From contig NTMA01000038.1 in the NCBI GenBank assembly GCA_002917075.1, forward strand, positions 1-64,000: a DNA stretch of 64,000 bases, read 5' to 3'. The stretch comes from Hawksworthiomyces lignivorus (Eukaryota > Ascomycota > Sordariomycetes > Ophiostomatales > Ophiostomataceae). Each line of letters starts with the position of its first letter. Position 1 is the first letter of the stretch. Below the pieces are notes generated by a model. The model was not told the DNA's origin. It made no database searches and saw only the letters and a program-made list of their open reading frames with translations. Below are positions 42,510 to 57,500 of the stretch, piece by piece. Made by a program: the position numbers and the translations under genes.

Positions 42510-45500
42510 TCAAGTATTCACTTCTGCAAACCACGTCCGCAACAAACCTGCCAACGCAGATGGCAAATCCTCCAAATGGTGCACGATCAGATAGTAAGGG
42601 AAAGGGAACGTGTCTAGGTACCGTTCAATGACGACACGGCTACTGCCCGTAATGGGGTCCTTAACGAATTTGGCTTCCTTTAGATCCAGCACGCTGTTGG
42701 AACCGCGGCTGCTTCCTTCCTTTGACCTTACTCCTCCCTCTTCGGTGTTGCTGTTGCTCCCATCTAGAACAACAAAAACAACCATAATCCGCGCCTCAGC
42801 GGCTTCTCGTAAGAGTCGCCGGATGCGCTCGTGGGCTGCCGAGGGCGTTAGACCGTCTGACAGAATGATGGCTAGCTGCCAGAGATCAGCATTGTTACTT
42901 GTAGCTGCGTTCATATCCCGTGCCTTTTTGAATCGGTCAATTGTCGTTCGTAGTAGCAGAGCCACATCAGTACGGTCTTGTTGGAACGTGAACTTGCGCA
43001 AGGTCTGTGCTGCGCCGCTGCCACCACCGCCCACGGCGGCGCCAGAACCGAAAGATTGGTCTGCATCTAGAGCATGAGCTGTGAACACGCGGGCACCAAA
43101 ACCCAATACGCCAACTTGACCAGCCTCAAGCATGGCAAGAGCACGTCCAACCATGACAAGAGAGCTTAGAGCGAGGTGACCAGGAGACGAGGCAGAGCTT
43201 TTTAACGAATGCACATAGGAGTCGTGTTGTGCACTAGAGAAACCTTCTCCCATACTCTTGCTATCATCTACACAAATGAGAATCTGATATGCTCGTTTCG
43301 TTGGAATGCTGCGACGCATCCAAATCTTATCACGTTTGTAGCCAGAGGCAATATATGGGATAATCTTGCGGATGCTCAGTCGTTTGCCGGTACGGAAATC
43401 ACCAGAAAGACGAGTGGCCTGGGATGGTGTCAAGATGAGGCGTAATTGGGCAGCCAAAGACAGTGACAGAGGGTGTGTAGCCGTCTGGAAAGCCGACCAC
43501 TGCTGGAGAGCATCTTCCACTGAGATCAGGGACAATTCATTTTCTTCTGAATCATCAAGATGAGTCGATAGAAGCTGCGATGTGACAAGTTCATCCTCGC
43601 TTTGTTCATCTTCGTGGTCTTGTTCGATTTTGTCTTTTTCCATGCTGTCGTCATCTTCTTCGTCGCGGTCGAAAGCCCCCTTTCGCATAGATGCACCGGC
43701 TCGGGCATCTTCTAGCTCTGTCTTGTGACGGCCATCATCGCTGTCGTTATCATCCATCATCTTGTCGCTCTTTGCTTCATCATCCGGCTCATCTTCATTG
43801 CTCTCTTCATTGCCATAGCGAGTTTTCTGATCATTTCCATCACCGTCGCCCGACTTTTCTTGTTGCATCTCATCTTCTCCGATCGCCATAGAATCGTCAA
43901 AAGGTTTGGCTTCCTCATCCTCTGCAGCGCCCATAGCTTGGGTAGTTGCCGCTGCATCCTCGTCATGGAGATGCTGAAACTCCTTCCGCGTACTTTGATT
44001 CTCGCTGTCTTCGTTATTGGTTTCCTGCTCTTGCGTTTTTTCCGCATTTTTGATCTCACGGCGCGTCCGATGCCAGCGTTCAAGCACATCCCCTAGTTTC
44101 TTGAATGGCTTGTGTTCTTCTGTTGTTTCTGTATTTGCCATAGAAGGATCGTCTTGACCTTGTTCACTCTCATCATTTTTGCGGTCGCGAGTAGAAATCG
44201 TCCCATCACCTCCAGATACATTTTCCTGCTCGTCGGCGTCTTGTTGTCCGTCGTCGCCTTGATTCCGCTTGGCTGCATTATCCTTGTTCTGGGCCGAAGA
44301 ATTGTCCTCGTGCTCTTCGGTACCAGCGCTGTTGTCTTGTTCAGGGCCTATGCCGTTTTGTACATCGCTAGAAGCAGCGGTTTCCTTTTTGGTGGATATG
44401 GAATTGTCGACTGGCTCTGGAGTGGGCTCTCTTTCTTCCTCATTCTTGTTCTCCTCCAAATCATTTTGCAGCTCATCAAAGGCATCTTCTCCTATTTCTT
44501 CAGCTCTGTCCTCTTTCTTCGCCTCACCATTGCTCTGTATTTCTTCGAGATCTTCCACTTCAAGATTTTTCTCGCCTTTGTCTCCATCTTCAACTTGACT
44601 CTCTCCATCATCTTTAGCGCCTTCTTCTTCCGCATCCTCAGCACCATTTTCTTGTTGGTCATCAAGGCCATCGAAATCGTCCTCATCTTTGTCGCCTTCT
44701 TCATTGTCCAACTCCATGTCATCGGGCAAATCTAAAACGTCATTCTGTTCGACATTTTGATCCTGTCGATTGAGTTCTTGCTGCGGCCCCGCTTGCTCAT
44801 CATCTGAACCCATGGCATCATCATCTTCAACGTCAGAACCATTGTCTTTGTCTTCATCCCCATTTGGTTGTTCATCTGCTTCCACCTCATCGCCAGCTGC
44901 GGCCTGCGTTTCATCTGCGGAGGGTTTCTTCTCGTTTTCATCCGCCGCGGCTGCCTCGTTTTCATCTTCGTTCTTCTGGCCCATAGACTCGTTACCCTGT
45001 TGCTCCTTGTCTGTACCTCCGGCATCATCATCGCCATCCCACATTTTCTCATCGACAGCAGTAGGGTCTAGGTCGTCAACATCTCCTGATTCTTCGTCCA
45101 TTTCATCTTGATCGCCGCCATCTTGGTCGTCATCACTCCCGTCTTCGTCGTTCTCCTCACCAGCGACACTGCCTAAGTCGCCTTCCATATCGTCATTGCC
45201 CATGTCAACAGCATCCTTTTCATCTTCAATCTCGTCTCCATCGTCTTTTTCATCACTCTTATTAGCCGTCTGTGCCAGCTCCGAGAGATCTTCATCAGGC
45301 TGGATGTCTTTGCTGATGTCTTCGGCACCCTCGCCATCTCCTAAGCCAGTGCCTTCTTCTAATTTGCCGCTTTGCTTAGCTGTATCATCGGTTGACTTGT
45401 CTGGAGGCGTGCAAAAGCCTTGTGACGCAATTTCCACAAAAGCACGGCTTAAACGATAGCCAAGTTGGCAGGTAGACCGATGAAGCAACGCCAGACGAAG

Positions 45501-48500
45501 AAGTAAATGCTTGTAAGTTGCTGCATACTGCTGTAAGAGAGGTATAAGGACACAGAGAAGGACACCAGGCATAGAAGCCTTGACCTTGTCTATTGTATTT
45601 TCACACACATCTCTCATGCACTGAATGCATTGCTTAATGCTATTAACAATGGTATCGACGTGGAGCGACTTCACAGCAACTGAGAGCTTTGAATTGTAGT
45701 TGATAAGCCACGATGCTTCCTCAGTCGACTCAGGCAGTTCAGAGATGGACCTGTTTAGCTTCTGCACCGCATCAAGTACTCTCTTAGAGAGGTCTAGAGC
45801 TTCACTAGTAAAGTTCGGAAGGCTAGCTTCTCGTTCGGCTCTGAATGATGCGTTCTTCTTGTCGTTGTAGTTTATGCTAGTCCAGAGCTTTAGTTGTCCC
45901 AGAATATAGGCTAATTCCGGCCGCTCTTCAATTTGCAAGTCTAAGTCTGTATTGAATAGTCGTAACTCTTCTTTAGCTTGGCTTTGAAGCTGTAACACTT
46001 CACAAGAGACAAAGCCAATGGGGAGCATAGGTGCAGTATTTAGCTGGATAATTCGCTTCTGCAGCCTGTCACACCATTTCTGAAGTTGTGCGTGAATGGA
46101 CTGGCAGTCAGTAGTCGCCAGTCGAGCATGAACATCAACAAGGTGGATAGCTACGCGAATAACGGGAACTACCCACTGTAATACGCGAGTGTGATCTGCT
46201 GGATTGACATCAAGTTGTGGTTTGAAACGCTCCTCGACGTAATTTTCGACAGCCTGGCCATCAATTTTGGCGCTCAGATTCTTAATGTAAGCAATCTGGC
46301 TTTCTAGAGCAATTAGCCCTTTAGATGACCTCGCTAACAGATCACGTTGATGCAAAGCAATAAAGAGGATTCCCTCCAAGTGGCCCACACTGCGACGAGC
46401 TGTGACATGCTGCAGATCACTGTGGTGATTGTGAAGAGCATCGCGGAATTGAGGTGCCAGGTCAACAAATTTGTGAAACACGTATTCTAGGCCGGCAAGG
46501 TCCAATCCATCTGGTAGACGCATAGCTTTGTAGCCGGAAAATATCAATTCCAAAGACCCCTGTGCTGCTAATCGGCTAGTGCCCAAGTTATTGCTAAAAC
46601 CCATCTGGCGCACTGCTTTGACTGTCTCATCGAAAAGGCGAATTTTACGAGTTTTGAGATGTTTGACGACTTCTTTGTTTTCTTCCGTTAGAAGCCCAGG
46701 AGTCTCTTTGCGCAAAGCAGCCATGGAAGTCAGCAAATCTGCCACAAAAGTATGGACCACGTCAGGAGCATCCAGTGCTGATGGTGGGAGGGTGCTGGCT
46801 TTGACCATGGTGCTAACAATACGATCCAAGCTAGATAGGCGACGCGTATGAGAATCTGCGCCCCAATCTGGGACGAGATGCTCGCAGAGTTTTGCCGCGG
46901 CGCGTGGTTGAGCTAGATCAACCGAAGCGTCTAGTAAGAGAGCTGGAAAATGACTCCCTTGCATAATTGCTTGTTCCTCTTCGTCCGGTAGACCTTGAGA
47001 GATAATAGATTCCATGGGTTGTCCCAGAACAGTACGAAACTTGCGCACCAAGCGAAACAATTTTTGGTGGGATTTTCGTGAACTTTCACGAAGCGATTCG
47101 ATATTCGTATCACGCCAGCTAGCCAAAAGAAGCACGTCATTCATTGTCTTTTGCAAGGCTTCACGTCCCTTCTTGACAGCTTCAGCGGCTTTGTTTTCGT
47201 AGCGCGCATAAAAATCCACGAAACTCTGAACAGCGTTGTGTATTAATGTCAGCGCTGGGTAATCCAGCACAAGCAAAGCTAAGTGAGCCTGAATTTGTCG
47301 CAGCAGGTCAAGGCGTGCCGCGTACTGTCCAACGATAGACCCAGACAGGTATGCCGCCAGCTCCTTAAGCAGTTGTTCGGCGTGGTACGCGAGCGCCGAA
47401 CTATCGTGATCTTTGACATCGTGATTCAGCTCGAGAAGGATGGTCATGGGGCCTGCTACGGCGGCTTGATAGGCAATGAACCACCAAGCAGTTGCATCTT
47501 GCCGGCATCTCTCTTCTTCAGCGTCAAAGAGTCGGCTCCAAGTTGAAAGTTCAAGCTTTCGCCAGCTCACTAGGGTTGCCGTGAGCCGATCGTATAGTGA
47601 CGGAGTCAAGTATTGACGGCTCGCGTAGCCACGGAATTGCCATTCATACAAGAATTCGTGCAACTTTTCAACAGCGGGGATCACTTTAGCGAGAGGTTCG
47701 GTAAAACCAAGTTCTAGCACCTTATCTGTCGCATGGACAACATCAGTTAAAGGCTGTAAGTGACCGATTTCGTCAACTTGCTGAAGACTGCGGAATTTCT
47801 TCTGGATGTCGTACACAAGCGTCACGAGTTTTCGTGCTTCCAGTAAGTTTGCGTCGGCATAGAAGTTGTACTGTGTTGGTGTCTTCATGGAAGCAGTCGT
47901 CACTGTCGTAGCATTCTGCAAATCTTGTAGCCTATCATCTAGTACAAGCATCGCCGCTGGCAAAAGGCTATTACTTGTTGTAGAAAGTGATGACGGGTAA
48001 TCATCACAATTCTCTTTTGCGAGATTCTTAGCAGACAACTTGATGAAATCCATAATCATGTCGCTTGCGGGCCGAGATGGTTGAATAATATCGCGATGGA
48101 TTTTAGCAATGTCAGCCGAGAGTTCCCAAGTAGACGTGATAGCATGAGCTGCAGATCTCTGCGCTTTCTTTCGATCACTGATTCTGCCGTTGTCATCGTG
48201 ATTTTCGTCGTATGTGGGAAATAATTCTTTGAACTCAGCCGAATCTATTTCTTCCTCATCTTCTTGGCTGCCGCGGAACCGGTATAAGTTGTTTTTGCTC
48301 TCTTCTTCCATTCGGTCGGCCTCTAGTTTTTTTTGCCATTGGCCGAAGAAGAAGTGAAAGCATTCCATGATACGATGACGCCCTTCAGGCGAGAAAGTAA
48401 TGCTAGCATCATTATTGTAGCCAGTACCTCCGCCTACATTAGCACAAATGCCGCTGAAAAGCAGAAACTCCCAATTTTCTGTAATTGAACTTGGGACATC

Positions 48501-51500
48501 TTCAAGTCGTGTAACATGACCGCCTAAAAATGGTGTCATATCGAGCCACGCACTTGCAGATCTACTTGAATCTGTCATGTGATCGACGGCGGAAGGTCCA
48601 TGGCCACCTTGGCTAAGAGAGAGGCCAAGCTGTAAACAACGAAGCATATTGGCTAAGGGTACAGCCAGATCTTGATATGCCACAAAGCTTGCGAGTAATC
48701 TCTCAATCAGTTGAACGACATTGCTTTGTAAAAATTGTAGTTCTTGATGCGCTTCTGCTGATGCAGAGAGACGTAACGAGGCTATAATCCTATAGTGCGC
48801 AGAGCTAAGGTCGTCTTTGAGAACAACATCCAGCACGGGGTTGAAAACTTCTTTTTGCAAACGTGATATCTGACTTGGGCCGCTTGTGCTTTGCGGTCGG
48901 TAAATCTCCTTGGTTCGCTGCGGTTGATTCTTATTCTTTTCGGAAGATGCTAAGATATTGGCATCTAAAACAGCAATGTCATCTTTCAGGAGGTTCGCGC
49001 GTACATTGATACCAGAAGAAGTATCTTGGTTGGTAAAAAGCCTCTCAAACTGGCCGAGTGCTGAGACTTTCTGAACAAGAGATTCCCGGAGCGTGTCGTC
49101 AAATTCCTGCTCGGTATGCCACTTCAGATACGGGTCGAATACTTTGTTTGGCGTGTACAATTTAATGCAGCCAATGGCAAATTGCACCCAAGCAACGGCT
49201 GAGAGAGGCTGGTGTAGATGGGTGTTATTGCCTTGTTCAGATGCAGCCAACGCGAGGATAGCTGGCAAAAAGTGTTCATTCAAAACTGAAGCCAGCTGAT
49301 GAGGCATGTGTCCCGGCCACGAATTTTCAAAGCTTTTCTCGAGCCCGGGCCAGATAATATGTTGAGCAGGGATATAGTCACCACCTCTGCTATGCTGTTC
49401 AGCAAAGACAATCAAACCACTCTCAGATATATCCACCTGATTAATCTGAGGATTGTTTATGGCTCTCTCGAATAGTGACTCAATGCTCCCTTTCAAAGAT
49501 TCATCATGGGATGCAACGATAGCCACTAGTAGTTCCCAAACAATCCTATTGAGTTTGGTTACTGGATTGGACGTAATCAAAGCGGATGAACGGGCGATCA
49601 CTTTCCCAGCTAATGGCAGCTCTCTTTCCAAAGATCTAAGAGACGCAAGATTTAATGAAGCAATGAAATCGCACTTCCGCAGAAGCTGTATGGACAATGT
49701 ACCAGACCAGGGCCGAATTGTAGACTCCTGGCTGAGAAGGTAATCAACGGCCTGAAATTGGCTAGCAATGCCGGCTGCGCTGCGCAGTCGAAGCTGTGAA
49801 AAAGTCGATAAGCCAGACAGAACCAACGTGCTGAGTTGGTCTTGCTCGCTAAGATTTGAGCCCCCATAGAGTACTTGAAGTTGGCGGACTGCCTCAAAAA
49901 TATCGGAAAGTAGCGGTAGAACTCCAGATTGCTGGGAATCCTCGCCAAGCTGCGCCTCTAATTCGGCGATCTCACTAGCCAAAGCTTCAATAAGGCTTGA
50001 TGAATCAGCACTGTCAACACGAAGGAGAGAGTATGCATCAGCTATAGACGCCATGATCTTGCCTAGATCAGTATCCGACGTGTCCCGTACACGCCACTTC
50101 AAGTTGTCGAAACGAGCAGCAAGTCGTTCCATGCTGGTTATCTGCGAAAATGACTGTAGGTCGGGGATGGGCAATGAGCGGAGTAATGGCCAGAGTATCT
50201 CCATGCTTAGTCCCGTTGTCAATTTAAAACCAGCGGCGAAATCATTTTCAAGACGCTCATCCACTTTGGAAATGAAGAGAGAGAACATTTCGGAATCATC
50301 GTATGGCACCAATTGTTCATCTTTACTTCTCAGCACCGACTTCGCCTCTTGCAGCAGCTGGCGGCCATGACCTAAATGTGCCTGGAACTTGGCCTCATCA
50401 AAAAATTGCAATGATGTGAGGTAATGAGTACGCCACCAAAAGTGCGAGACAATATGAAGTAAGTGCCGTTTGCTCTTGCCATCATCATCATGCACTACGT
50501 CTGCCAGCAAACATAACTGCAACAAGTTCGTAGCAACATCGGCTAAGAATCGATAGACTTGTGATGTAGAATCTCGTGTTACAATGGCTACCTGGCCCGA
50601 CAGAGACGAGCGTTGAAGACGGGTGAGTTGTGAAAGTCTCGACAATGATGTTGCAGCTCGCTGTGCTTGGGACTGTAGATCTTGTTGTGCGTAGTACACT
50701 TCAGTATAGCGCTCAAAGCGAGCACCAAGCCACCAGGCCTTAGCCGGAGTATGTGAAGCCTGAGTGTCTCGTACAAGGGAAGCGTTTTGGAGCGGATGGA
50801 GTGGTTGTTCTTGAACAAAGAGAGTGCTGAGCTGTGGAGTTGAAGTAATGGCTATGTCAGCAGTCTCCTCTCCAAAGTGGCCACTAGAAAGTAGGTTATA
50901 GTGCTGCAAAATTGCTTTGCGAATAGGCTGGGCTTCAGACGAGTTAACTAAAGCAATTATGGCCTCGATATGCCACAAAAATGTCTGCCATTGTCGTTCA
51001 TCCCCCGGATATTTGACCAGACCGCCAGCCTTGTTAGCGTGGAGGAAGCGGGGAAGTAGTGTCAAGTCAGCCAGAGACAGGTTGTCGAGCCAGAGCAGGG
51101 CAGCATCCATATCATCGTACGCTTCTGTAGCAGCTATATGGTTGATAACATCAAGATACCGCAGCATCCGCGCCTCAACTGACGTAATCCGCTGCTTGTA
51201 GGTGTTCTCCGTTCGAATGATGCTCAGCTCATCATCATTGTCGCAGTGTACATAGATTTCAACCGATCGATTTCGCATTGCCCTAGACAGCTCTCCGTAT
51301 CGCGGGTCAACGGTAAGAAATACACGAAAGTCTGGGTGGAGTTCGATGATCCGAGGCGCACCATCCGGTCCACTGTGTTCATTGATGCTCAGAAATCCCT
51401 GAGGGCGTTCCAATAGCGAATTAAGGCGATCCAACACGGAAGCATTGCACAAGTTTGCATTGTCCAGCACGAGCCAATGGCCAGCTTGCGCTGCATGAAC

Positions 51501-54500
51501 GATGACGCTGTCGAGCCATTCAAAACGGGGGTTGTCGAGTCCTAGAGGTTGTTGTAAAAGATCGTTTGTTCTTGACAAAATCTTAGCCAGCTGTGACTCG
51601 ACATCAACTAGAGGACCAAGGCGGCGTATGCAATTAGAGACACTTGCAAAGTAGTCTGCCTCGTTATTAGTACTGGTATTAGGCGTATTTTGTGGCCGAA
51701 GGTGTATTATCAAAAGCAACTCCGCGGCTATCTCGAGGCTCTCGTTTAGATGTTCGTCGGTTGCATGATGTAGCAAGAACAGTTCAAGGTTCTCTTTCAA
51801 ATCAGTTAAGCTGGCATGAACCTCTCTTATTGGATCGGCCTGTTCAAAGCCACCCACGAGATCCATGGCATCCACATCCGCGCTCAGCGGAAATACAATA
51901 AGTGATTTGCCAGCTAGTGCCGCAACATGTTGCAACAGGACTGACTTGCCTGTGCCTGATGGTCCAACTAGTATGCATGGTAGGTTGCTTTTCACACAGA
52001 CAAGAAGCGATTCAAGTTCAGGTAGCCGTGACGTTGTATCTAGCCCAGGGAAGTCGAATGTTGGCTGTGATACCAGATTACGGTCCATAAGTGCAATGCC
52101 AACCTGAGCTACACTGGAACCAGTGGCATAATAAAGACTGTGTGGCTGGTGAAGGAGACCGAAAGCGGCAGCAAAAAGCTGTGAAACCTCTTGTCGATCG
52201 CGTGCAGTGCGGAAGCGTTGGCGAATGGTAATATCAAAGTAGTCATGTACTGCTGATGAGGACGAAGACGTTGCCAATTCAAGCCACCGAAGTGTGTCAC
52301 GCAGGTTAAATTCCCAGGGGGCCCCTTGGAGGCCAAACGAGCGGTGCGAGACAACCTCACGCTCTAGCGCTGAGATAAATTCGGTAATGCTTTTAACTGT
52401 GTCTGTCGAAATCTTCGGATAGCGCTTGCGGGCGATACATAGCTGATCTGCTTCCGTAAAAACGTCGGCATACACAACGATAAATCGATTCACAAAAGAG
52501 CTAGGCAGACCCTTTCGGCCACCGCCCTGGTGATGCGGATTCTGGGCAGCAAAGAGGCGAAAGTTATTGTGGCGCTTAAACGTCTGGTCGAGTTCTGCGA
52601 TATAGACTTCTCCTCGGTGGTCAAGACAAGCATTGAGACCCTCAAGAACCGTTTGAGATGCAAGGTTCATTTCGTCGAGGAGTACCCATTCGCCCTTTTG
52701 CATGGCCTGCAAGAAAGGGGCATCTCGCCAAGCAAAATTGCCTGCTTCGGCACCTTCAACAGGAACGTCTGTACCAAACAGATCCATTAAATCAGTCTGG
52801 TCAGACAAGTTGATGCGAGTCAAGGGCTGACCGCAAGCTCGAGCCAGTGCGCCAATAAGGGTTGTCTTGCCCACGCCAGGGTTTCCCTCAAGTAAAATGG
52901 GCTTTTGGTTCATCTGAAGAGCACGGACAACACGCATGACATTCATTTTAGTCGTTGGGGCTTCGAAATCAAAGCTAGCATCAAAAGCTCCTCTAACCGA
53001 TCTCTCGATGCTGAAGTCGCCTGCCCAAAGAGTATTATCTGTGGCACGGAGTGAAGGCTGCATTCGATATATAGCAGAAACATCTGTGCTGTTCATATTA
53101 AGTAGAGAGGCCAATTTCTGAAGGCAAAGCTCACGCTGCTCTTCAGCCACTGCCGCGTCCGCCGAAATCATGGCAGAGGGGTTGGCGCCGAGCGTGTCGA
53201 TGAATACTGTGGCGGCGCCATGAATGAGAGCAAATTCGGGTGTTGATGTCTGACTGCATTTGTTGACAAACTGTGCCCAGACGAGAATGTCACGTATAGA
53301 AAAGGGTGTCGCAGATGAGGCTCGAAATGCCCGGCCAAACCAATATGAAAAATCCACAATCGTCTTAGCCAGGTGGTGGACGTCACTGGTGAGAGCAGAT
53401 GAGACAATGGCCTGAACATCATCGCTGTCAGTCAGTGACGGTACCCAGATCTCGGTAAAACGGTTGCGCAACGCTGGCGACAGCTCCTTCTTGCCAAAAT
53501 CACCGCCTGGGTTCATCGTAGCCAAAAACTGAAAGCCCTCATGAGCTTGAATAGATAGGTCATCATCGCCAACCCCCTTTTCAGCCAAAAGCAAGGTCCT
53601 CTGTGGTTCCAGAACCGAGTTCAGCCGCTCCAGAACCGAGTCGTCTGCCAGCGAGATTTCGTCTAGCAAGAAAAAGTGTCCAGATTTCATCGCATGAACC
53701 AGACTACCGTCTGACCACTCAAACAATGCCTTGCTTCTAGCCTCATCGCGAGCAATTTGTTTAACTAATGCAGCGGGGAGTGCCTCCTTCTCTTCTGATG
53801 TATAAGCATTATATTTTTCGAGCAAGATTTCAACAGTCTCGTCACCATCAACTGCATTAGAGCCAGTACCAGATGTTGCAGATAGCAGGGACAAGGCCTT
53901 GACAAGATCTTTGCGCAAAGACTCAATTATCGTGGCACGGTTTCGGACAGGCCTCTGGGAACCGATCAGATCGCCGGTTTCTGTGTTCTGGTGCGCATTG
54001 ACAATGTGCAGCTCCCTACCAGCTGCTTCGGCCATCAGCTGGCATATCGTGGTTTTGCCGCAACCAGTTTCTCCAACTAGCAGGATGGGTTCGCGATTCT
54101 TCAACGCTTGAGATACCAAGATAAAAAGCCGCCTCATAGCCTTCGTCCAAACTACTTTCTGGGCAGGGTTTTGTTGGGTTTCAAAACGCTGCAGATCAAG
54201 GCTGGCATCCGGCCCATATAGAGCTTCCAAGTTGATTTTCGTCTTGAAAATTGTTTCTATTATTTTTTTGACGGCCAAGCGCTCCTCTTCATCCCGGACA
54301 CGCTCAGCCAAGAGCATGAAGCCGTGGCAAGCAATATGGTCACGGTTGTCTGCCTCGCGGAGTGCCCAGCGAAACAAGTCGCGCAGCGTAGCAAAGCTAT
54401 TCTTTTGCTCGAATACACGGCTTGTTTGTCTCAACCGTGACAGCTCCTTGTAGACGGCCACAATGCGCTCGCAATCGGAGGGTGCCGTATTGCGGCACCG

Positions 54501-57500
54501 CATCTGTAAAATGTAGCCCAGTTCATTTTCGGGAATGTCATCGAAGTGAAGCTCGAGAAAACGGTTGCGAAAGGCTCGTGAGAGCACTTTCCGACCGCCA
54601 TATAACCCAGGAGGATTCTGCGTCGCAAAGAGCATGAAGTTCTCGTGTGGAAGTATCACCTCTTGTGTTTCAGGTATCAGCAGTTCACGATTATCGTCCA
54701 GCAGACGGTTAAGTGCTTCTAGTACGTCTGTTGGAGCCAAGTTCAGCTCATCCAGAACAATCCAATGTCCCTGGCGCATAGCTTGCACCAGGACACCCTC
54801 TTGGAACTTTAGTTTTCCGTCGGCACCACTTACGTAGGTGCCTAAGTACTCTTGTAAATCGGTGTGCTCGTGATTGTTAATTCGCACAAACTTGTTGCCG
54901 CTGAACTGCGCAAGGTATTCGATCATGCTAGTCTTGCCCGCAGACGTGGGGCCTTGAATAAGAATGGGGAAGCGGCGTGTCGATGTCGCTCGGACTAGGT
55001 TCAACAAATTCCGTTCAACGTAGGCCGTCCGAATATAATCAGTACGTTCCAGCGGCGTCTCGGCACCTTGCAATAGCCAGTACTGGCGGTCTTTCTCTTT
55101 GTTGAAGAAACGGATGAATGAGCGTCCGTCACTCGGGGTCTTTGGTGGCTGAGAGAGGAGAACTTGGCGGCGCTGTTTGCTGGTGTCGCCAAATAGCTGA
55201 TCTAAAATCAGTGGCATTACCAAGTTCTCCGACTCCTGGCTGAGGAGAGTAAGGAAGCCCATGCAGAAGCCTTCGAAGAGAGCCCGCTCGAGACCGTAGA
55301 AAGGAGCCACATCGTCGACGTAACGCAGAACGCGAGTCAAAGTACGGAGGCTATAATGTGGAACTTCGTTGACTCCATCGACTATCCTCTTATCCTCGGC
55401 GAGACTCTTAATAGCAAGGTAGAGTCTAGCCACCCGCTCGGTGATTCGGTCACTAGCCTTTGCATTACCTTTGAGGTAAGTCTTAATGATGGGTACTAGG
55501 TCTTGTATATCTCGGTCTGGACTGGCGACATAGAGCTCAGTGAATCGCGACCTCAGACCAATAGGCAGGTCCCGCTTTCCCACATCAGTTGCCGGATTCA
55601 TTGCACCAAAAACGCGAAAATCTGGGTGCGCCTGAATCTTGTCGATTTCGCCAGTCTCCGACAAAAGAATTGACGGAACATCGCCAGGTCCAGAAGAGAG
55701 AAGGTCAGCAATGCACTCCAGCGTATCGGGTGACGCCAGGTTGATTTCATCCAAAAGAAGCCAGTCTCCATTCCTCACGGCCTGTACAATCTTTCCCTCA
55801 ACAAAAGCAAAAGCGAAGGCTCCAGAGCCGCCTGCAATTTGGATGTCAAACTGCTCCAGCTTTTCGGAAAACGCATCCCACCGCGGTTTCAGGTCAAGCA
55901 ATGATTTGAGCTTGGAAGATTCTGTCTTTCTGCGCTTTGCTGGCTGGCCATCTTTGTCTAATGTTGTTGATGCATCTGCTACACGTGATGACTGCTTTTC
56001 AGATAGATGTTCCAAAATCTTAGCAAACATTTTAGGTGCTTGCTGCCAGAGCCGGCAGACGTCAGCCCATTTTCCGCGGGCCACGCTCGTGCTGATTCGT
56101 TTCAAATATTTCTCGTTCTTTTCTGCGGAAATACCGGTAGCCGAAAATAAGTCTTCAAACTCTTCTTTCAGAGGCATCGCCAAGCTTCGAGCGTTGACAG
56201 GTTTGAAGCCACCGAGCAGGTCGCTTGCCTCACTCTGTTGTGATAAATTTACCACGACCAATTTATGGCCCATCGACTCGGCCAGCTGCTGCACAACAGT
56301 TGTCTTACCGATACCTGTTTCGCCAACAAGAAGTAGAGGTTCAGATAGGTCCACGGCAACGGAAATCTGCTCAAGAAGGCGTCTCGCATGTGCTGTGGTA
56401 GCAAAGAGTCGTCCCTTTGGCTTACTTGCAATGCGACCAGCCCCACGCCTTGGCTTCTGCAGAGTGACTCGGCCAACAATTAATCGCTTTTCTCCGTCAT
56501 GGAATTGAGGTTCGTGAGAAGTAAGTGCGTGTTCGGCGACTTCGGGGGGTATACGCAGCACTTGTGCGATATTCTGGCCCAAAATATCCCGCATGCGCTT
56601 GTCCTTTATACTGCCAGCAAAGCAATCCACGGCATCCAAGAAAATGCCAATCAAAGCTGTTTCTGAGAATGTGCCGGCCTGCTCTAGGGCCATTGTCCGC
56701 TTCGACATGTTGCCATTGTTGCCTTGGGGGAAAAGGACATGATCAATGCGGCGGCACCATTTCATCAAGTCGCGAAGAGTTACAGGTCGTTCAATTGCCG
56801 CTGGAGAAATCACAGTTTTCTTCGAAGCCAAAAGCGTAAGCTGGTTGAACACGGAGATAATATCGCTGATGAGAGGTTGAAGAGACGGATAACTTTCATG
56901 GACAACGTGTCTCAGCTCAGAGAGAGGCAGCGGATGGACAGGGAGCTGCTGCCAGAGTCGCTCGCCCAATAACGAACGCGTTGTTTCTTGGCCGTTTATA
57001 CCAGCTGCGGTTCGAACAGTAGCGAAAATGCGGAAATTACGAGAGGCTTTGATAGTCTCACGTCGGCTAGGAATCAGCAACTCTCGTCGCTCGATCAGAG
57101 GCAAAATGGTGCTCATGACTTCGTTAGGTGCCCGGTCCAGGTCCTCAATGAGCACCCACCGACCCTCTTGAACAGCAGCCGTCAAAACACCTGGGAGCCA
57201 CTGAAAGGAGCCTGGTTTTGAACCCGTAGAGTATAAGCCGACAAGGGTTTTGGCGTCTGTCTGTTCATTCAAGTGCAATGTAACGAGGCCTGCTTCCATT
57301 CCCAGCTCTCGCGCGGCTTCTCGGACCAGAGACGTCTTTCCCGAGCCCGGCAAGCCACGGAGTAAGATGGGTTCGGGCTTCTTTAGCCTTTCCGCAAGAG
57401 CCTCAAGATTTCGTAGTGTTGTTGCAGTCTTAACCAGGAAAGATGGTTGTGTAGAGTAGCCAACATCATCGGCAGCCAGGCTGGTTCCAGGACGAGGAAT

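Noticed and set aside
44112..44735. 207-codon + strand frame rich in Leu, Ile and Phe that looks like a membrane protein
   Set aside because: It is the antisense of the Asp/Glu-rich tail of midasin; GAA/GAT codons read backwards give TTC/ATC. Composition shadow, not a gene.
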